64,000 nt of DNA from Imbroritus primus (GTDB lineage: Bacteria > Pseudomonadota > Gammaproteobacteria > Burkholderiales > Burkholderiaceae): positions 2,852,001-2,916,000 of the forward strand of contig NZ_OZ201293.1 of assembly GCF_964332355.1 (NCBI RefSeq), in the 5' to 3' direction. Shown piece by piece: positions 42,337-51,118 of this stretch; position 1 is the first letter of the stretch, and every line of letters begins with the position of its first letter. Under the pieces are notes generated by a model, which saw nothing but the letters and a program-made list of their open reading frames with translations, was not told where the DNA came from and made no database searches. The translations under genes were made by a program, and so were the position numbers.

Positions 42337-43389
42337 TCACTTGCTGTCCCGGCAGTTTTGCGCGAGCTCTGAAATTGGTCGGATACTCGACTCCCGCAGG
42401 CTGAACGGTCTATCGCCAAAGGATCGAATTACCGATCCTTCCTTCCCCAGTAGCGCAAAGGTTTTATCGACTCCCTCTAGCACATAGTACGTTTCCCGCC
42501 TATGTCGCCTTTCAGGATGCAGATCGTCGACAGACTCTCCGCTTCCGCCATCTTCATATGTAAAATCTTCGGCAAGCGTCACTGCGCGGTATTGGGACAG
42601 AATGTGTCGACCCTCACATGCCCACGCTCGCATCACGTCACCGCTTATGTCACCGCGCTCGTTTTCATATTGGTAAGGGATGTGGCCTGTCACCGCAACA
42701 TACATCTTAACGGCAATCCTCGCCCCATCAGAAGTTGCAGGTTTTAGCAAAAGGGTCAGTATTAGGAAATAGGTAGCGGTCACTGACGTCGCAAAAGAGA
42801 TCGTCAGCACCAGGTAGAGCGTTCCTATGCGCAGCCGACCACTTCGCCTCTTAGTCGGACTCGCAGACTCGCTCCTACATTTGCCTCGACGGCCAAGTAC
42901 TTGCCAACGCGATATTTCGGGGATGTCTTTGCGAAGATCGGGTGACACACCCTTGGCGGCCTCCCTGGCCGCCTTCGCAAACCGAGCTCTCAACCGCAGA
43001 TGATCCCATCCGTCCCCCCATTGCCGACGGCACCGGATGCTTGCAGTCCGTCCAGCCCACCAATCCACAATCGTTGAGACAGCCCAAAAATATGCTATCG
43101 CCAATACTATGACAATAACAGCCGTGCGCCATACACGGTGGAGCTGGACACCGGCCAGAATAGTGTCGTAAAAGTCCGCGCGGAAGAGAAGCGTTGGCAC
43201 CCCAGCCACTTCAGCCCACCCGTCAAGATAGGAACGGCCGACCGCGTAACTAAGGCCAGCGCCGCAGGTGAGCAATAGCGCTATAGATTCAAATAGGTGA
43301 GACCCTACATAGGAAAACATGCGCGCAAGAGGCACCGCATCCGCTATAGGGGATTCAGGGTTTGGTTTGGTAGGCACGGAGAAGCACAA
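42337..43389 (-). CDS. Hypothetical membrane protein
   Basis: 350 residues, not recognised. Hydrophobic segments lie at about 28-50, 88-108 and 190-215, separated by a basic cytoplasmic-type loop (residues 115-185, rich in Arg). The C-terminal 130 residues are polar with several Glu and Asp and may be periplasmic. GC content is lower than in neighbouring core genes and it stands next to a tRNA with a duplicated attachment-like sequence, which suggests it arrived by transfer. Codon usage is less biased but the frame is long and open, so it is probably real. Confidence 0.6.
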   Translation of the reverse strand: MCFSVPTKPNPESPIADAVPLARMFSYVGSHLFESIALLLTCGAGLSYAVGRSYLDGWAEVAGVPTLLFRADFYDTILAGVQLHRVWRTAVIVIVLAIAYFWAVSTIVDWWAGRTASIRCRRQWGDGWDHLRLRARFAKAAREAAKGVSPDLRKDIPEISRWQVLGRRGKCRSESASPTKRRSGRLRIGTLYLVLTISFATSVTATYFLILTLLLKPATSDGARIAVKMYVAVTGHIPYQYENERGDISGDVMRAWACEGRHILSQYRAVTLAEDFTYEDGGSGESVDDLHPERRHRRETYYVLEGVDKTFALLGKEGSVIRSFGDRPFSLRESSIRPISELAQNCRDSK

Positions 43390-43513
43390 CAGTTGTTGAC
43401 AAATGCTACAGTCAATAAGCGCCGCAGTGTATCGAAACTGTACTTTTCGTCCTTTCAGAAAGCAAAGGGGCTACGCAAAACTCACGTAACCCTTGAATTC
43501 TTTGATGCGGACG

Positions 43514-43547
43514 GCAGAACTCCAACCTGCCACCTGATGATTACAAA
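43514..43547 (-). repeat. Partial tRNA-Thr copy (att-like direct repeat)
   Basis: 34 bases match the tRNA-Thr gene segment 43818-43851 in the same orientation with 3 mismatches; the core GCCACCTGATGATTACAAA (19 bases, anticodon loop to variable loop) is identical. Such displaced tRNA 3' fragments are left by site-specific integration. It lies 304 bases downstream of the functional gene's copy. Confidence 0.75.
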
Positions 43548-43770
43548 GTCCCTAAAATCTCACACAAGATCAATACGTTAGGGAATTTTCACTTTCGCAA
43601 AAACCAGAAAATCCCCCTTTAATACTGCATAGATAAAAAACGTTCCACCTCGATTGCGAAACGGGTACCGCGTTAGTCTCGGCACATCAGGACTATCTAT
43701 TCAGCACTAGACGAATCTGAGAGCGCGGCCAGCGCCCCAAAGAGCGTGCTCCGATTTTTGCGAACACCAA

Positions 43771-43801
43771 AAAAATGGCTTCCATATCGGAAGCCATTTT
43801 T
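43771..43801 (-). terminator. Terminator downstream of tRNA-Thr
   Basis: AAAAATGGCTTCC-ATATC-GGAAGCCATTTTT, a perfect stem with T-run on either strand. It lies six bases past the tRNA 3' end. Confidence 0.88.
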
Positions 43802-43806
43802 GGTAT

Positions 43807-43882
<76 letters not shown>

Positions 43883-43917
43883 AGGTGGTGCGAGGTGGGA
43901 TTGTATCCCAACCTGAT

Positions 43918-44397
43918 TTATTTGACGACCTTCAGCGCCGGTTTCCCGCCGATTTTCGGGACGTTGGGTGGTGTCGGTTCGTCGTCGCCATCGTCCCCTT
44001 CGCCTCGCGCCTCGGCATCCACCGCGGAGAGCTTGGGTGCGGGGGTTTCCTGCGCAGGGGTGGCCGGAGTCGTGGCGGACCCGTCGCGATCTACCGGGAA
44101 TGCCATGCCTTGGCCGTTTTCACGCGCATAGATGGCGAGGATGTTGGCCACCGGCACTTCGATCTTGCGCGGTACGCCGCCGAAGCGAGCCTGGAAGGTC
44201 ACCCAATCGTTGCCCATCTCGAGTTGGGTCGTGGCCTCGAAGCTGACATTGAGCACGATCTCGCTGTTCTTGACGAACTCGCGTGGCACGCTGGTCTGGC
44301 TGTCGACGAACACGGCCAGGTACGGCGTGAAACCGTTGTCCGTACACCATTCGTAGATGGCGCGCAGCAGGTAGGGCTTGGTAGAGGTTTCCGACAT
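43918..44397 (-). CDS. sspB: ClpXP protease specificity-enhancing factor SspB
   Basis: 159 residues. The folded SspB domain (STKPYLLRAIYEWCTDNGFTPYL start, VLNVSFEATTQLEM near 50, FGGVPRKIEVPVANILAIYARENGQGM near 75-100) binds the ssrA tag. A long acidic Pro/Ala-rich linker leads to the short C-terminal KIGGKPALKVVK that docks on ClpX. ATG 44397 starts MSETS; a longer frame has no ribosome site. Follows sspA by about 50 bases, an operon conserved in beta- and gammaproteobacteria. Confidence 0.95.
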   Translation of the reverse strand: MSETSTKPYLLRAIYEWCTDNGFTPYLAVFVDSQTSVPREFVKNSEIVLNVSFEATTQLEMGNDWVTFQARFGGVPRKIEVPVANILAIYARENGQGMAFPVDRDGSATTPATPAQETPAPKLSAVDAEARGEGDDGDDEPTPPNVPKIGGKPALKVVK

Positions 44398-44450
44398 GGT
44401 GTCTGCAAGCAACGAAGAGCGGACCTCCGGGAAGGTCCGCCATCTCCGGA

Positions 44451-45062
44451 TCAACGACGCATGACCTTTTCCGACGGGGTCAGCGCTTCGATATAGGCCG
44501 GGCGGCTAAAGATACGCTCGGCGTACTTCAACAGCGGCGCGGCGTTCTTCGACAGCTCAATGCCATAGTGGTCAAGGCGCCACAGCAGCGGAGCGATGGC
44601 CACGTCGAGCATCGAGAATTCTTCGCCCAGCATGTACTTGTTCTTGACGAAGATCGGCGCCAGCTGGGTAAGACGGTCGCGAATGGCGGCGCGCGCCTTT
44701 TCGTGACCCTTCTCGGCGGCCTTACCCTTTTCGTTTTCGAGCACGTAGACGTGGCTGAACAGTTCCTTCTCGAAATTGAAGAGGAACAGGCGCGCCCGTG
44801 CGCGCTGCACCGGATCGGCAGGCATCAGCTGCGGATGCGGGAAACGCTCGTCGATGTACTCGTTGATGATGTTCGACTCGTACAGGATCAGGTCGCGCTC
44901 GACAAGGATCGGAACCTGGCCGTACGGGTTCATGACGGAGATGTCTTCCGGCTTGTTGAACAGGTCGACATCGCGGATTTCGAAGTCCATGCCCTTTTCG
45001 AACAGGACAAGGCGGCAACGTTGCGAGAACGGGCAGGTGGTGCCCGAGTACAACACCATCAT
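44451..45062 (-). CDS. sspA: Stringent starvation protein A
   Basis: 203 residues, a glutathione S-transferase fold that binds RNA polymerase rather than glutathione. The N-terminal thioredoxin-like part has GTTCPFSQRCRLVLFEKGMDFE and NPYGQVPILVERDLILYESNII; the C-terminal helical part follows. SspA is known to alter transcription under stress. Upstream of sspB and downstream of petC in the same direction, as in related genomes. Confidence 0.95.
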   Translation of the reverse strand: MMVLYSGTTCPFSQRCRLVLFEKGMDFEIRDVDLFNKPEDISVMNPYGQVPILVERDLILYESNIINEYIDERFPHPQLMPADPVQRARARLFLFNFEKELFSHVYVLENEKGKAAEKGHEKARAAIRDRLTQLAPIFVKNKYMLGEEFSMLDVAIAPLLWRLDHYGIELSKNAAPLLKYAERIFSRPAYIEALTPSEKVMRR

Positions 45063-45216
45063 GATTCGGTTCCTTGGAGGGGGGACGGATTGTCCCGGTT
45101 GAATTCTGGCAGAAGCGGCACCCGAAAAGCAAATCGGCGGCTTCCGGCGAAAAAAGCAAAAGGGCTAGCGCGGGAACACGACGATTCCGTGCGCTAGCCC
45201 TGGGCGTGACGCCAAC

Positions 45217-45966
45217 TTACTTGATGTCTTTCCAGTACGAGGCGTTCAGGCGCCAGGCAAGGATCGAGAACAGGCCCAGGAACATCAGCACCCAGACGCC
45301 GAGGCGCTTGCGCTGGTGCTCTGCCGGTTCACCCATCCACTGCAGGAAATGCACGAGGTCACCCATGGCCTGATCGAATTCGATCGGCTTCATGGTGCCC
45401 GGCGTAACCTGCTCATAGCCGACGAAGGTATGCACGGTCTTGCTGGCATCATGCGCATCGGCCCGCTCTTCGAACTTGGCCTTGCGGATCCCCTGGGCTT
45501 CCCACATGACGTGCGGCATGCCAACGTTCGGGAAGATCAGGTTGTTCCAGCCGGTATCGCGCGTATCGTCCTTGTAGAAGCTGCGCAGATACGTGTACAG
45601 CCAGTCACCGCCGCGAGCGCGGGCGATCACCGACAGATCGGGCGGCTGTACGCCGAACCAGGCCTTGGCTTCCTTGGCCGTCATGGCGATGTTCATCGTC
45701 TCGCCAACCTTGTCCGCGGAGAACAGCAGGTTCTCACGGATCTGGTCCTCGGTCAGGCCGATGTCCTTCAGTCGGTTGTAGCGCACCATGCTGGCGCTGT
45801 GACAGTTCAGGCAGTTGTTGACGAACAGCTTGGCACCGCGCTGCAGGGTGCTCAGGTCGCTGGTCATCTTGGGAGCGGCATCCAGCGGATGGCCGCTCTC
45901 TGCTGCAATGGCAGGCGCACCGATCAGCGCTCCCGCCAGGGCGATCATGGAAATCAGCTTTTTCAT
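45217..45966 (-). CDS. petC: Cytochrome c1 of the bc1 complex
   Basis: 249 residues. Signal peptide to about 22 (AIAAES), haem c site CLNCH (Cys52, Cys55, His56), a Met ligand candidate in PNVGMPHVMWE near 165 and a C-terminal membrane anchor (VLMFLGLFSILAWRLNASYW). It passes electrons from the Rieske centre to cytochrome c. Third gene of petABC, 26 bases after petB. Confidence 0.96.
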   Translation of the reverse strand: MKKLISMIALAGALIGAPAIAAESGHPLDAAPKMTSDLSTLQRGAKLFVNNCLNCHSASMVRYNRLKDIGLTEDQIRENLLFSADKVGETMNIAMTAKEAKAWFGVQPPDLSVIARARGGDWLYTYLRSFYKDDTRDTGWNNLIFPNVGMPHVMWEAQGIRKAKFEERADAHDASKTVHTFVGYEQVTPGTMKPIEFDQAMGDLVHFLQWMGEPAEHQRKRLGVWVLMFLGLFSILAWRLNASYWKDIK

Positions 45967-45992
45967 CTTTTGTCCTTAATCCTCGGCGTGGC

Positions 45993-47396
45993 TCAGTGCG
46001 GTGTGAACGTCACGCGATCCGGCACCTGCTTGAAGGTTCCGATCTGGCTCCAGATCGGCATGGCCAGGAAGAACGCGAAGTAGAGCAGCGTGCAGAACTG
46101 CGACACCTTTTCATACAGCGGGGTCGGCGGTTGAATACCGAGGTAGCCGAGGATGAGGAAGGCGACCACGAAGATGCCGATCAGAGTCTTGTGGAAACCC
46201 GGACGGTAACGGATCGACTTGACCGGCGACTGGTCGAGCCACGGCAGGAACACCAGGATGACCACGGCACCGCCCATCACCACTACGCCCCAGAACTTGG
46301 CGTCGATGAAGTAGAAGCCCAGGGCCAGGATGACCGCCACGGCTACGGCAATGCCCTTGACCTTGGCGCTCTTGCTGCGGATGAACAGCAAGCCGAGCAG
46401 TACGGCGGCAAACACCCACAGCACCGGCAGGAAGTTCGAGGTAATGGCGCGCAGCATCGAGTAGAACGGCGTGAAGTACCAGACCGGCGCAATGTGCGGC
46501 GGGGTCTTGAGCGGGTCAGCCGGGATGAAGTTGTTGTACTCGAGGAAGTAGCCGCCCATTTCCGGCGCGAAGAAGATGACCGCGCTGAAGATGAACAGGA
46601 ACACGCCCACGCCGATCAGGTCATGCACGGAGTAGTAGGGGTGGAACGGGATGCCGTCGAGCGGGATGCCGTTGGCGTCCTTCTTGGCCTTGATCTCGAC
46701 GCCGTCGGGATTGTTCGACCCCACTTCGTGCAGCGCGATGATGTGCGCCACGACCAGACCGAGCAGCACCAGCGGCACGGCAATGACGTGGAAGGCGAAG
46801 AAGCGGTTCAGGGTGGCGTCACCCACGACGTAGTCGCCGCGGATGAAGAGGGCCAGGTCCGGGCCGATCAGCGGGATGGCGGAGAACAGGTTCACGATCA
46901 CCTGCGCGCCCCAGTACGACATCTGGCCCCAGGGCAGCAGGTAGCCCATGAACGCTTCAGCCATCAGGCACAGGAAGATCAGGCAACCGAAGATCCACAC
47001 CAGCTCGCGCGGCTTGCGGTACGAGCCGTAGATCAGGCCGCGGAACATGTGCAGGTACACGACCACGAAGAACGCGGAGGCGCCGGTCGAGTGCATGTAG
47101 CGCACCAGCCAGCCCCAGGGCACTTCGCGCATGATGAACTCGACGCTGGCGAACGCGACCGGGATGCCGGCAGCGTTGAGCGTCGCGTCCGGCTTGTAGT
47201 TCATCACCAGGAAAATACCGGTGACGATCTGGATCACCAGCACCAGCAGGGCCAGCGAGCCAAAGAAGTACCAGAAGTTGAAGTTCTTCGGTGCGTAGTA
47301 TTCGGACAGGTGGGCTTTCCAGGTGGAGGTCAGCGGAAAGCGCTGATCGATCCAGCCGACCACGCCTTTTGTTTCGACTTGTTTGTCAGCGGCCAT
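45993..47396 (-). CDS. petB: Cytochrome b of the bc1 complex
   Basis: 467 residues with the eight-helix b core. GWLVRYMHSTGASAFF and YLHMFRGLIYGSYRKPRE hold the first haem-ligand pair, FFAFHVIAVPLVLLGLVVAHI the second, and the quinol-site motif PFHPYYS/PEMGGY-like segment follows. The C-terminus is extended with extra helices as in proteobacterial fused forms. Forms the quinol-oxidising core with PetA and PetC; two bases after the petA stop. Confidence 0.96.
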   Translation of the reverse strand: MAADKQVETKGVVGWIDQRFPLTSTWKAHLSEYYAPKNFNFWYFFGSLALLVLVIQIVTGIFLVMNYKPDATLNAAGIPVAFASVEFIMREVPWGWLVRYMHSTGASAFFVVVYLHMFRGLIYGSYRKPRELVWIFGCLIFLCLMAEAFMGYLLPWGQMSYWGAQVIVNLFSAIPLIGPDLALFIRGDYVVGDATLNRFFAFHVIAVPLVLLGLVVAHIIALHEVGSNNPDGVEIKAKKDANGIPLDGIPFHPYYSVHDLIGVGVFLFIFSAVIFFAPEMGGYFLEYNNFIPADPLKTPPHIAPVWYFTPFYSMLRAITSNFLPVLWVFAAVLLGLLFIRSKSAKVKGIAVAVAVILALGFYFIDAKFWGVVVMGGAVVILVFLPWLDQSPVKSIRYRPGFHKTLIGIFVVAFLILGYLGIQPPTPLYEKVSQFCTLLYFAFFLAMPIWSQIGTFKQVPDRVTFTPH

Positions 47397-47398
47397 GA

Positions 47399-48007
47399 TC
47401 AGGCTTCTCCCTTCTCGTCTTTGCCGATCACGATGCGCGAATCGGACAGGAACATGTACGGCGGAACGTCAAGATTCTGCGGCGCAGGCTTGTTCTTGAA
47501 CACGCGGCCCGCGAGGTCGAAGGTCGAACCGTGGCACGGGCAGACAAAGCCCGGATCGGCGCCCAGCTGCGGGTTGACGTTGGAGCCAAAGGGGCCGGAC
47601 GGCGAGCAGCCGAGGTGCGAGCAGATGCCCACCACGACCAGCAAGTCCTTGTGCTCTTCGCGCGAACGCGCCGGGTTCTTGCAGTAGTCGGGGGTATCCA
47701 TGGAATAAGGAATATCCGACTTCGGATCGGCAACTTCACTCTCGGTCTTGGCGAGCGACGCAAGCATCTCGTCGGTCCGGCGCAGGATCCACACCGGTTT
47801 GCCGCGCCATTCCACGGTCATCATCTCGCCCGGCTTCAATGCGCTGATGTCTGCCTCTACCGGCGCGCCTGCCGCACGTGCTTTTTCGGACGGTGCAAAC
47901 GTGGCGACGAACGGTACCGCTACTGCCGCGCCACCGATACCGCCAGCCACGCTCGTCGCAATCAGCAGATTGCGGCGACCTTTATCCACGTTTTGCTGGT
48001 CACTCAT
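47399..48007 (-). CDS. petA: Ubiquinol-cytochrome c reductase Rieske iron-sulfur subunit
   Basis: 202 residues. A twin-arginine type N-terminus (KGRRNLLIATSVAGG) gives an uncleaved membrane anchor, so export should use the Tat translocase encoded at 54-55.6 kb. Cluster ligands lie in CSHLGC near 133 and CPCHGS near 155. Start 48007 (MSDQQN) is used, as the in-frame TTG seven codons upstream lacks a ribosome site. First gene of the pet operon. Confidence 0.95.
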   Translation of the reverse strand: MSDQQNVDKGRRNLLIATSVAGGIGGAAVAVPFVATFAPSEKARAAGAPVEADISALKPGEMMTVEWRGKPVWILRRTDEMLASLAKTESEVADPKSDIPYSMDTPDYCKNPARSREEHKDLLVVVGICSHLGCSPSGPFGSNVNPQLGADPGFVCPCHGSTFDLAGRVFKNKPAPQNLDVPPYMFLSDSRIVIGKDEKGEA

Positions 48008-48184
48008 TCCAAACCCCAGGAAAGTCAATTAGATTTTGCGTCAACCCTAAATTATACCTGACCAGAGCCCGTCATTAAAGGTTTTCGGGGTAGCGGAACC
48101 GCCGGAGAGCAATATAGTATGTACGCACCACCACATCGCGGCGCATGCTGCGGTGCACTCAAAACCGGTCATATGGGAGCCACC

Positions 48185-48610
48185 ATGAGCATGATGCAAG
48201 AATTCAAGGCCTTCGCAATGCGCGGCAATGTCGTCGATCTCGCCATCGGCGTGATCATCGGCGCGGCGTTCGGCAAGATTGTCACCTCCCTGGTCGAGGA
48301 CATCATCATGCCGCTCGTATCGGGCGCCATCGGCAAGCTCGACTTCTCCAACCTGTTCGTGGTCCTGGGCAGCCTGCCGGAAGGCGTGCCGCGCACGCTG
48401 GATGCCGTCAAGAAAGCCGGGATCCCGGTGCTGGCCTACGGCAACTTCATCACCATCCTGGTGAATTTCATCATCCTGGCATTCATCATTTTCATGGTGG
48501 TGCGCCAGATTAACCGTCTCAACAAGCCCGAGCCGGAGGCCGCACCGGCCGAGCCAGCCGAAGACGTAGTCCTGCTTCGCGAAATCCGCGACAGCCTGCG
48601 CAACCGCTGA
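48185..48610 (+). CDS. mscL: Large-conductance mechanosensitive channel
   Basis: 141 residues. QEFKAFAMRGNVVDLAIGVIIGAAFGKIVTSLVEDIIMP is the first membrane helix (shown in parts: residues 5-20 and 21-43), a periplasmic loop follows, then the second helix (VNFIILAFIIFMVV near 95-108) and a charged C-terminal helical bundle (LLREIRDSLRNR). Opens on membrane tension to release osmolytes. ATG 48185 has GGGAG upstream. Confidence 0.96.
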   Translation: MSMMQEFKAFAMRGNVVDLAIGVIIGAAFGKIVTSLVEDIIMPLVSGAIGKLDFSNLFVVLGSLPEGVPRTLDAVKKAGIPVLAYGNFITILVNFIILAFIIFMVVRQINRLNKPEPEAAPAEPAEDVVLLREIRDSLRNR

Positions 48611-48661
48611 TCCACGCGGTCATCGCCGCCGGTCCCCGCGCCGGGCTCCCGGGCTTCGCCC

Positions 48662-49408
48662 TTACACGGGATTAGGAATATCGATGAAGGTATGCCGGAG
48701 CCCGAAACGCTGGGCCAGATGTCCGCCGAGCGCCTGCACACCATAGCGCTCGGTCGCATGGTGTCCGGCGGCGATGTAGGCGACACCGCTTTCCCGCGCC
48801 AGATGGGTTGTCTGCTCGGAGATCTCGCCGCTGACGAACACATCGACCCCGGCGGCGACCGCAGCCTCGAAGTAGCCTTGGGCGCCGCCCGTGCACCAGC
48901 CGATACGGCGCACCGTGCGGCCATCCCCCTCGATCACCAGCGGCACCCGCTGCAGGATGGCCTGCACATGCGCCGCCAGCTCGGGCAACTTCATATCCAC
49001 GGGCAGACGCCCGGTCCATCCCAGTTCACCCTCACCAAAACGGCCATCCGCCGTCAGGCCTAGCCTTTGGCCCAGGCTGGCGTTGTTGCCGAATTCGGGA
49101 TGCGCATCGAGCGGCAAATGATATGCAAAGAGGTTAAGGTCATGGCATAGCAGGGTCTGCAGTCGCCTCTGCTTCTGCCCGACGATCCGCGCGTCTTCGT
49201 TTTTCCAGAAATAACCGTGGTGCACCAGCACCGCATCGGCCTGCGCGTCGACCGCAGCCTCCAGCAGGGCCAGGCTGGCCGTGACACCAGTAACGAGATG
49301 TGCAACATGCTGGCGCCCCTCGACCTGCAGGCCATTTGGGCAATAGTCGCGAAAACGGTCTACCTCCAGCAGTCCGTTCAAGTACAATTCAATCTCTTTT
49401 CGATCCAT
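48662..49408 (-). CDS. NIF3/DUF34 family dinuclear-metal protein
   Basis: 248 residues. RDYCPNGLQVEG near 20, LVHHGYFWKNE near 61 and HLPLDAHPEFGNNASL near 97 carry metal ligands; the C-terminal GHHATERYGVQALGGHL near 217 completes the two-metal site. The family forms hexamers and its reaction is uncertain (proposed GTP cyclohydrolase-like or nucleotide metabolism). Its start lies only 18 bases from that of the divergent protease gene. Confidence 0.93.
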   Translation of the reverse strand: MDRKEIELYLNGLLEVDRFRDYCPNGLQVEGRQHVAHLVTGVTASLALLEAAVDAQADAVLVHHGYFWKNEDARIVGQKQRRLQTLLCHDLNLFAYHLPLDAHPEFGNNASLGQRLGLTADGRFGEGELGWTGRLPVDMKLPELAAHVQAILQRVPLVIEGDGRTVRRIGWCTGGAQGYFEAAVAAGVDVFVSGEISEQTTHLARESGVAYIAAGHHATERYGVQALGGHLAQRFGLRHTFIDIPNPV

Positions 49409-49426
49409 TTCCGCCCAAATTCCTAT

Positions 49427-50623
49427 ATGTTGCGCCGCTTTTGGCTTTTTTTTGCACAGGCTGTCACGGTGGTTCTGGCAGTGCTGTTCGTGGTCGCCAC
49501 ACTGAAACCGGAATGGCTGCAGCGCGGCCGCGTTGCCGTTCAGTCAGGCTCACCGATCGTGGCACTCAAGGAAGTGGTGCCGAGCACCACGCCGCCTTCC
49601 GCCGAGCGCTCCTATAGCGAAGCCGCACAGTTGGCCATGCCGGCCGTGGTAAACATCTTCACCAGTAAGAAAGCACCGAACCGTCCCAATCCACAAGCCG
49701 AAGACCCGTGGTTCCAGTTCTTCTTCGGCGACCGCATGCCGGAACGGCAGGAGCCGACGGCCAGCCTGGGATCGGGCGTGATCGTCAGCCCTGAAGGGTA
49801 TATTCTAACGAACCATCACGTGGTCGACGGCGCCGACGAGATCGAAGTGGCCCTGACTGACGGCCGCAAGGCCAACGCCAAGGTGGTCGGCTCGGATCCG
49901 GAGACGGACCTGGCGGTCCTCAAGGTCGCCCTGCCCAACCTGCCGGCCATCACGCTCGGGCGCCTGGAGAACATCAAGGTCGGTGACGTAGTACTGGCGA
50001 TCGGCAACCCGTTTGGCGTCGGCCAGACCGTGACCATGGGCATTGTCTCCGCACTCGGCCGCAGCCATCTTGGCATCAACACCTTCGAAAACTTTATCCA
50101 GACCGATGCGGCCATCAACCCCGGCAACTCGGGTGGGGCGCTGGTCGACGCACAAGGCAACCTGCTAGGCATCAATACTGCGATCTACTCGCGCTCCGGC
50201 GGTTCGCTGGGCATCGGCTTCGCCATTCCCGTATCCACAGCCAAGCAGGTCATGGAATCCATTATTTCGACGGGCGCCGTGACACGTGGCTGGATCGGCG
50301 TGGAACCGCAGGACGTCACGCCGGAGATCGCGGAATCGTTCGGTTTGCAGGCACGGTCGGGCGCACTGATTGCCGCGGTCGTACAAGGCGGGCCGGCGGA
50401 CCGCGCTGGCGTCCGCCCAGGCGATGTCCTGACCCGGGTAAACAGCGTGGAGATCGCGGACACAACCGCCCTGCTCAACGCCATTGCACAGCTCAAGCCC
50501 GGTGTCGACACCGCCGTTACGGTGCTGCGGCGCGGCAAAGAGCAATCCCTGACCATCCGGATCGGCAAGCGGCCTCCGCCAGCACGGCAGCCTATGATGC
50601 GCCCGGGCGATAACGCGCAGTAA
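49427..50623 (+). CDS. DegS/DegQ-type periplasmic serine protease
   Basis: 398 residues. An N-terminal membrane anchor (about 5-25) is followed by the S1C protease domain with triad His131 (TNHHVVD), Asp161 (ETDLAVL) and Ser235 (NPGNSGGAL), and one PDZ domain (about 285-375; GPADRAGVRPGDVLTRVN). One PDZ and an uncleaved anchor are the DegS layout, which in E. coli cleaves RseA; in betaproteobacteria such proteins also perform general quality control. The Q-linker near 90 is short. A strong terminator follows. Ribosome site before ATG 49427 is weak. Confidence 0.92.
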   Translation: MLRRFWLFFAQAVTVVLAVLFVVATLKPEWLQRGRVAVQSGSPIVALKEVVPSTTPPSAERSYSEAAQLAMPAVVNIFTSKKAPNRPNPQAEDPWFQFFFGDRMPERQEPTASLGSGVIVSPEGYILTNHHVVDGADEIEVALTDGRKANAKVVGSDPETDLAVLKVALPNLPAITLGRLENIKVGDVVLAIGNPFGVGQTVTMGIVSALGRSHLGINTFENFIQTDAAINPGNSGGALVDAQGNLLGINTAIYSRSGGSLGIGFAIPVSTAKQVMESIISTGAVTRGWIGVEPQDVTPEIAESFGLQARSGALIAAVVQGGPADRAGVRPGDVLTRVNSVEIADTTALLNAIAQLKPGVDTAVTVLRRGKEQSLTIRIGKRPPPARQPMMRPGDNAQ

Positions 50624-50659
50624 GCGATAACCGCCAGCGATACCGCTGTCAGCGCACGC

Positions 50660-50691
50660 AAAAAAGCCGATGCATCAGCATCGGCTTTTTT
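50660..50691 (+). terminator. Rho-independent terminator of protease gene
   Basis: GCCGATGC-ATCA-GCATCGGC with A6 before and T6 after, 37 bases past the stop. Confidence 0.9.
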
Positions 50692-51053
50692 GTGGCTGCG
50701 GCTTGGCTCTGTGGCTACACGATGAGGAGAGAGATGTTGAGAGCCGAACTGTTACCCAAAGACCGCTATCCTGTCTGCCCCCTACCCCTCATCACTCCCG
50801 GCCGGCCACCGCACCGGTCAGGCAGATAGCGGGGCGGGAACGTCGCTCTGCTGCAGGCAGCCGCGCTCATCCTACCGAGCCCTTCCGTGGAGCACGTGCA
50901 TCGCTATAGCCCCCCTCGCGACCGGGCGAGAACGCCCCCCCACTTACCCGATGACCAGACGAGCGAGCCGCGACCACCGGAAGTCCCGCGAGACATCTCA
51001 TCGCACAGCCAGCAACAGCAGATACCAGACATCGATCCGTTTCAAACGCGCAT

Positions 51054-51085
51054 AAAAAAAGCCGGCATCTTGCGATGCCGGCTTT
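51054..51085 (-). terminator. Rho-independent terminator of porin gene
   Basis: Read on the minus strand, GCCGGCATC-GCAA-GATGCCGGC followed by T7, 33 bases after the porin stop. The loop is again GCAA. Confidence 0.9.
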
Positions 51086-51118
51086 GATCAGACTGTAACT
51101 GCCAGTCTGGCGTCGTGC

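Larger units (their letters stand above)
43390..43806. other. AT-rich stretch between hypothetical gene and tRNA-Thr
   Basis: About 415 bases, distinctly AT-rich, without a credible gene. A plus-strand frame at 43297-43581 merely runs through the tRNA-like repeat and the antisense of the hypothetical gene. It contains the tRNA fragment at 43514-43547 and a strong terminator at 43771-43801. Confidence 0.55.
50624..51118. other. Intergenic region between convergent genes, two terminators
   Basis: Between the protease and porin stops. It is bounded by the two terminators described; the middle 360 bases hold no gene, repeat or RNA that I can recognise. Confidence 0.65.

Noticed and set aside
43297..43581. 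94-codon plus-strand open frame
   Set aside because: It runs through the antisense of the hypothetical membrane gene and the tRNA-like repeat; no ribosome site and no protein-like texture.
45996..47687. 563-codon plus-strand open frame
   Set aside because: Antisense to petB and petA; composition is that of a shadow frame.
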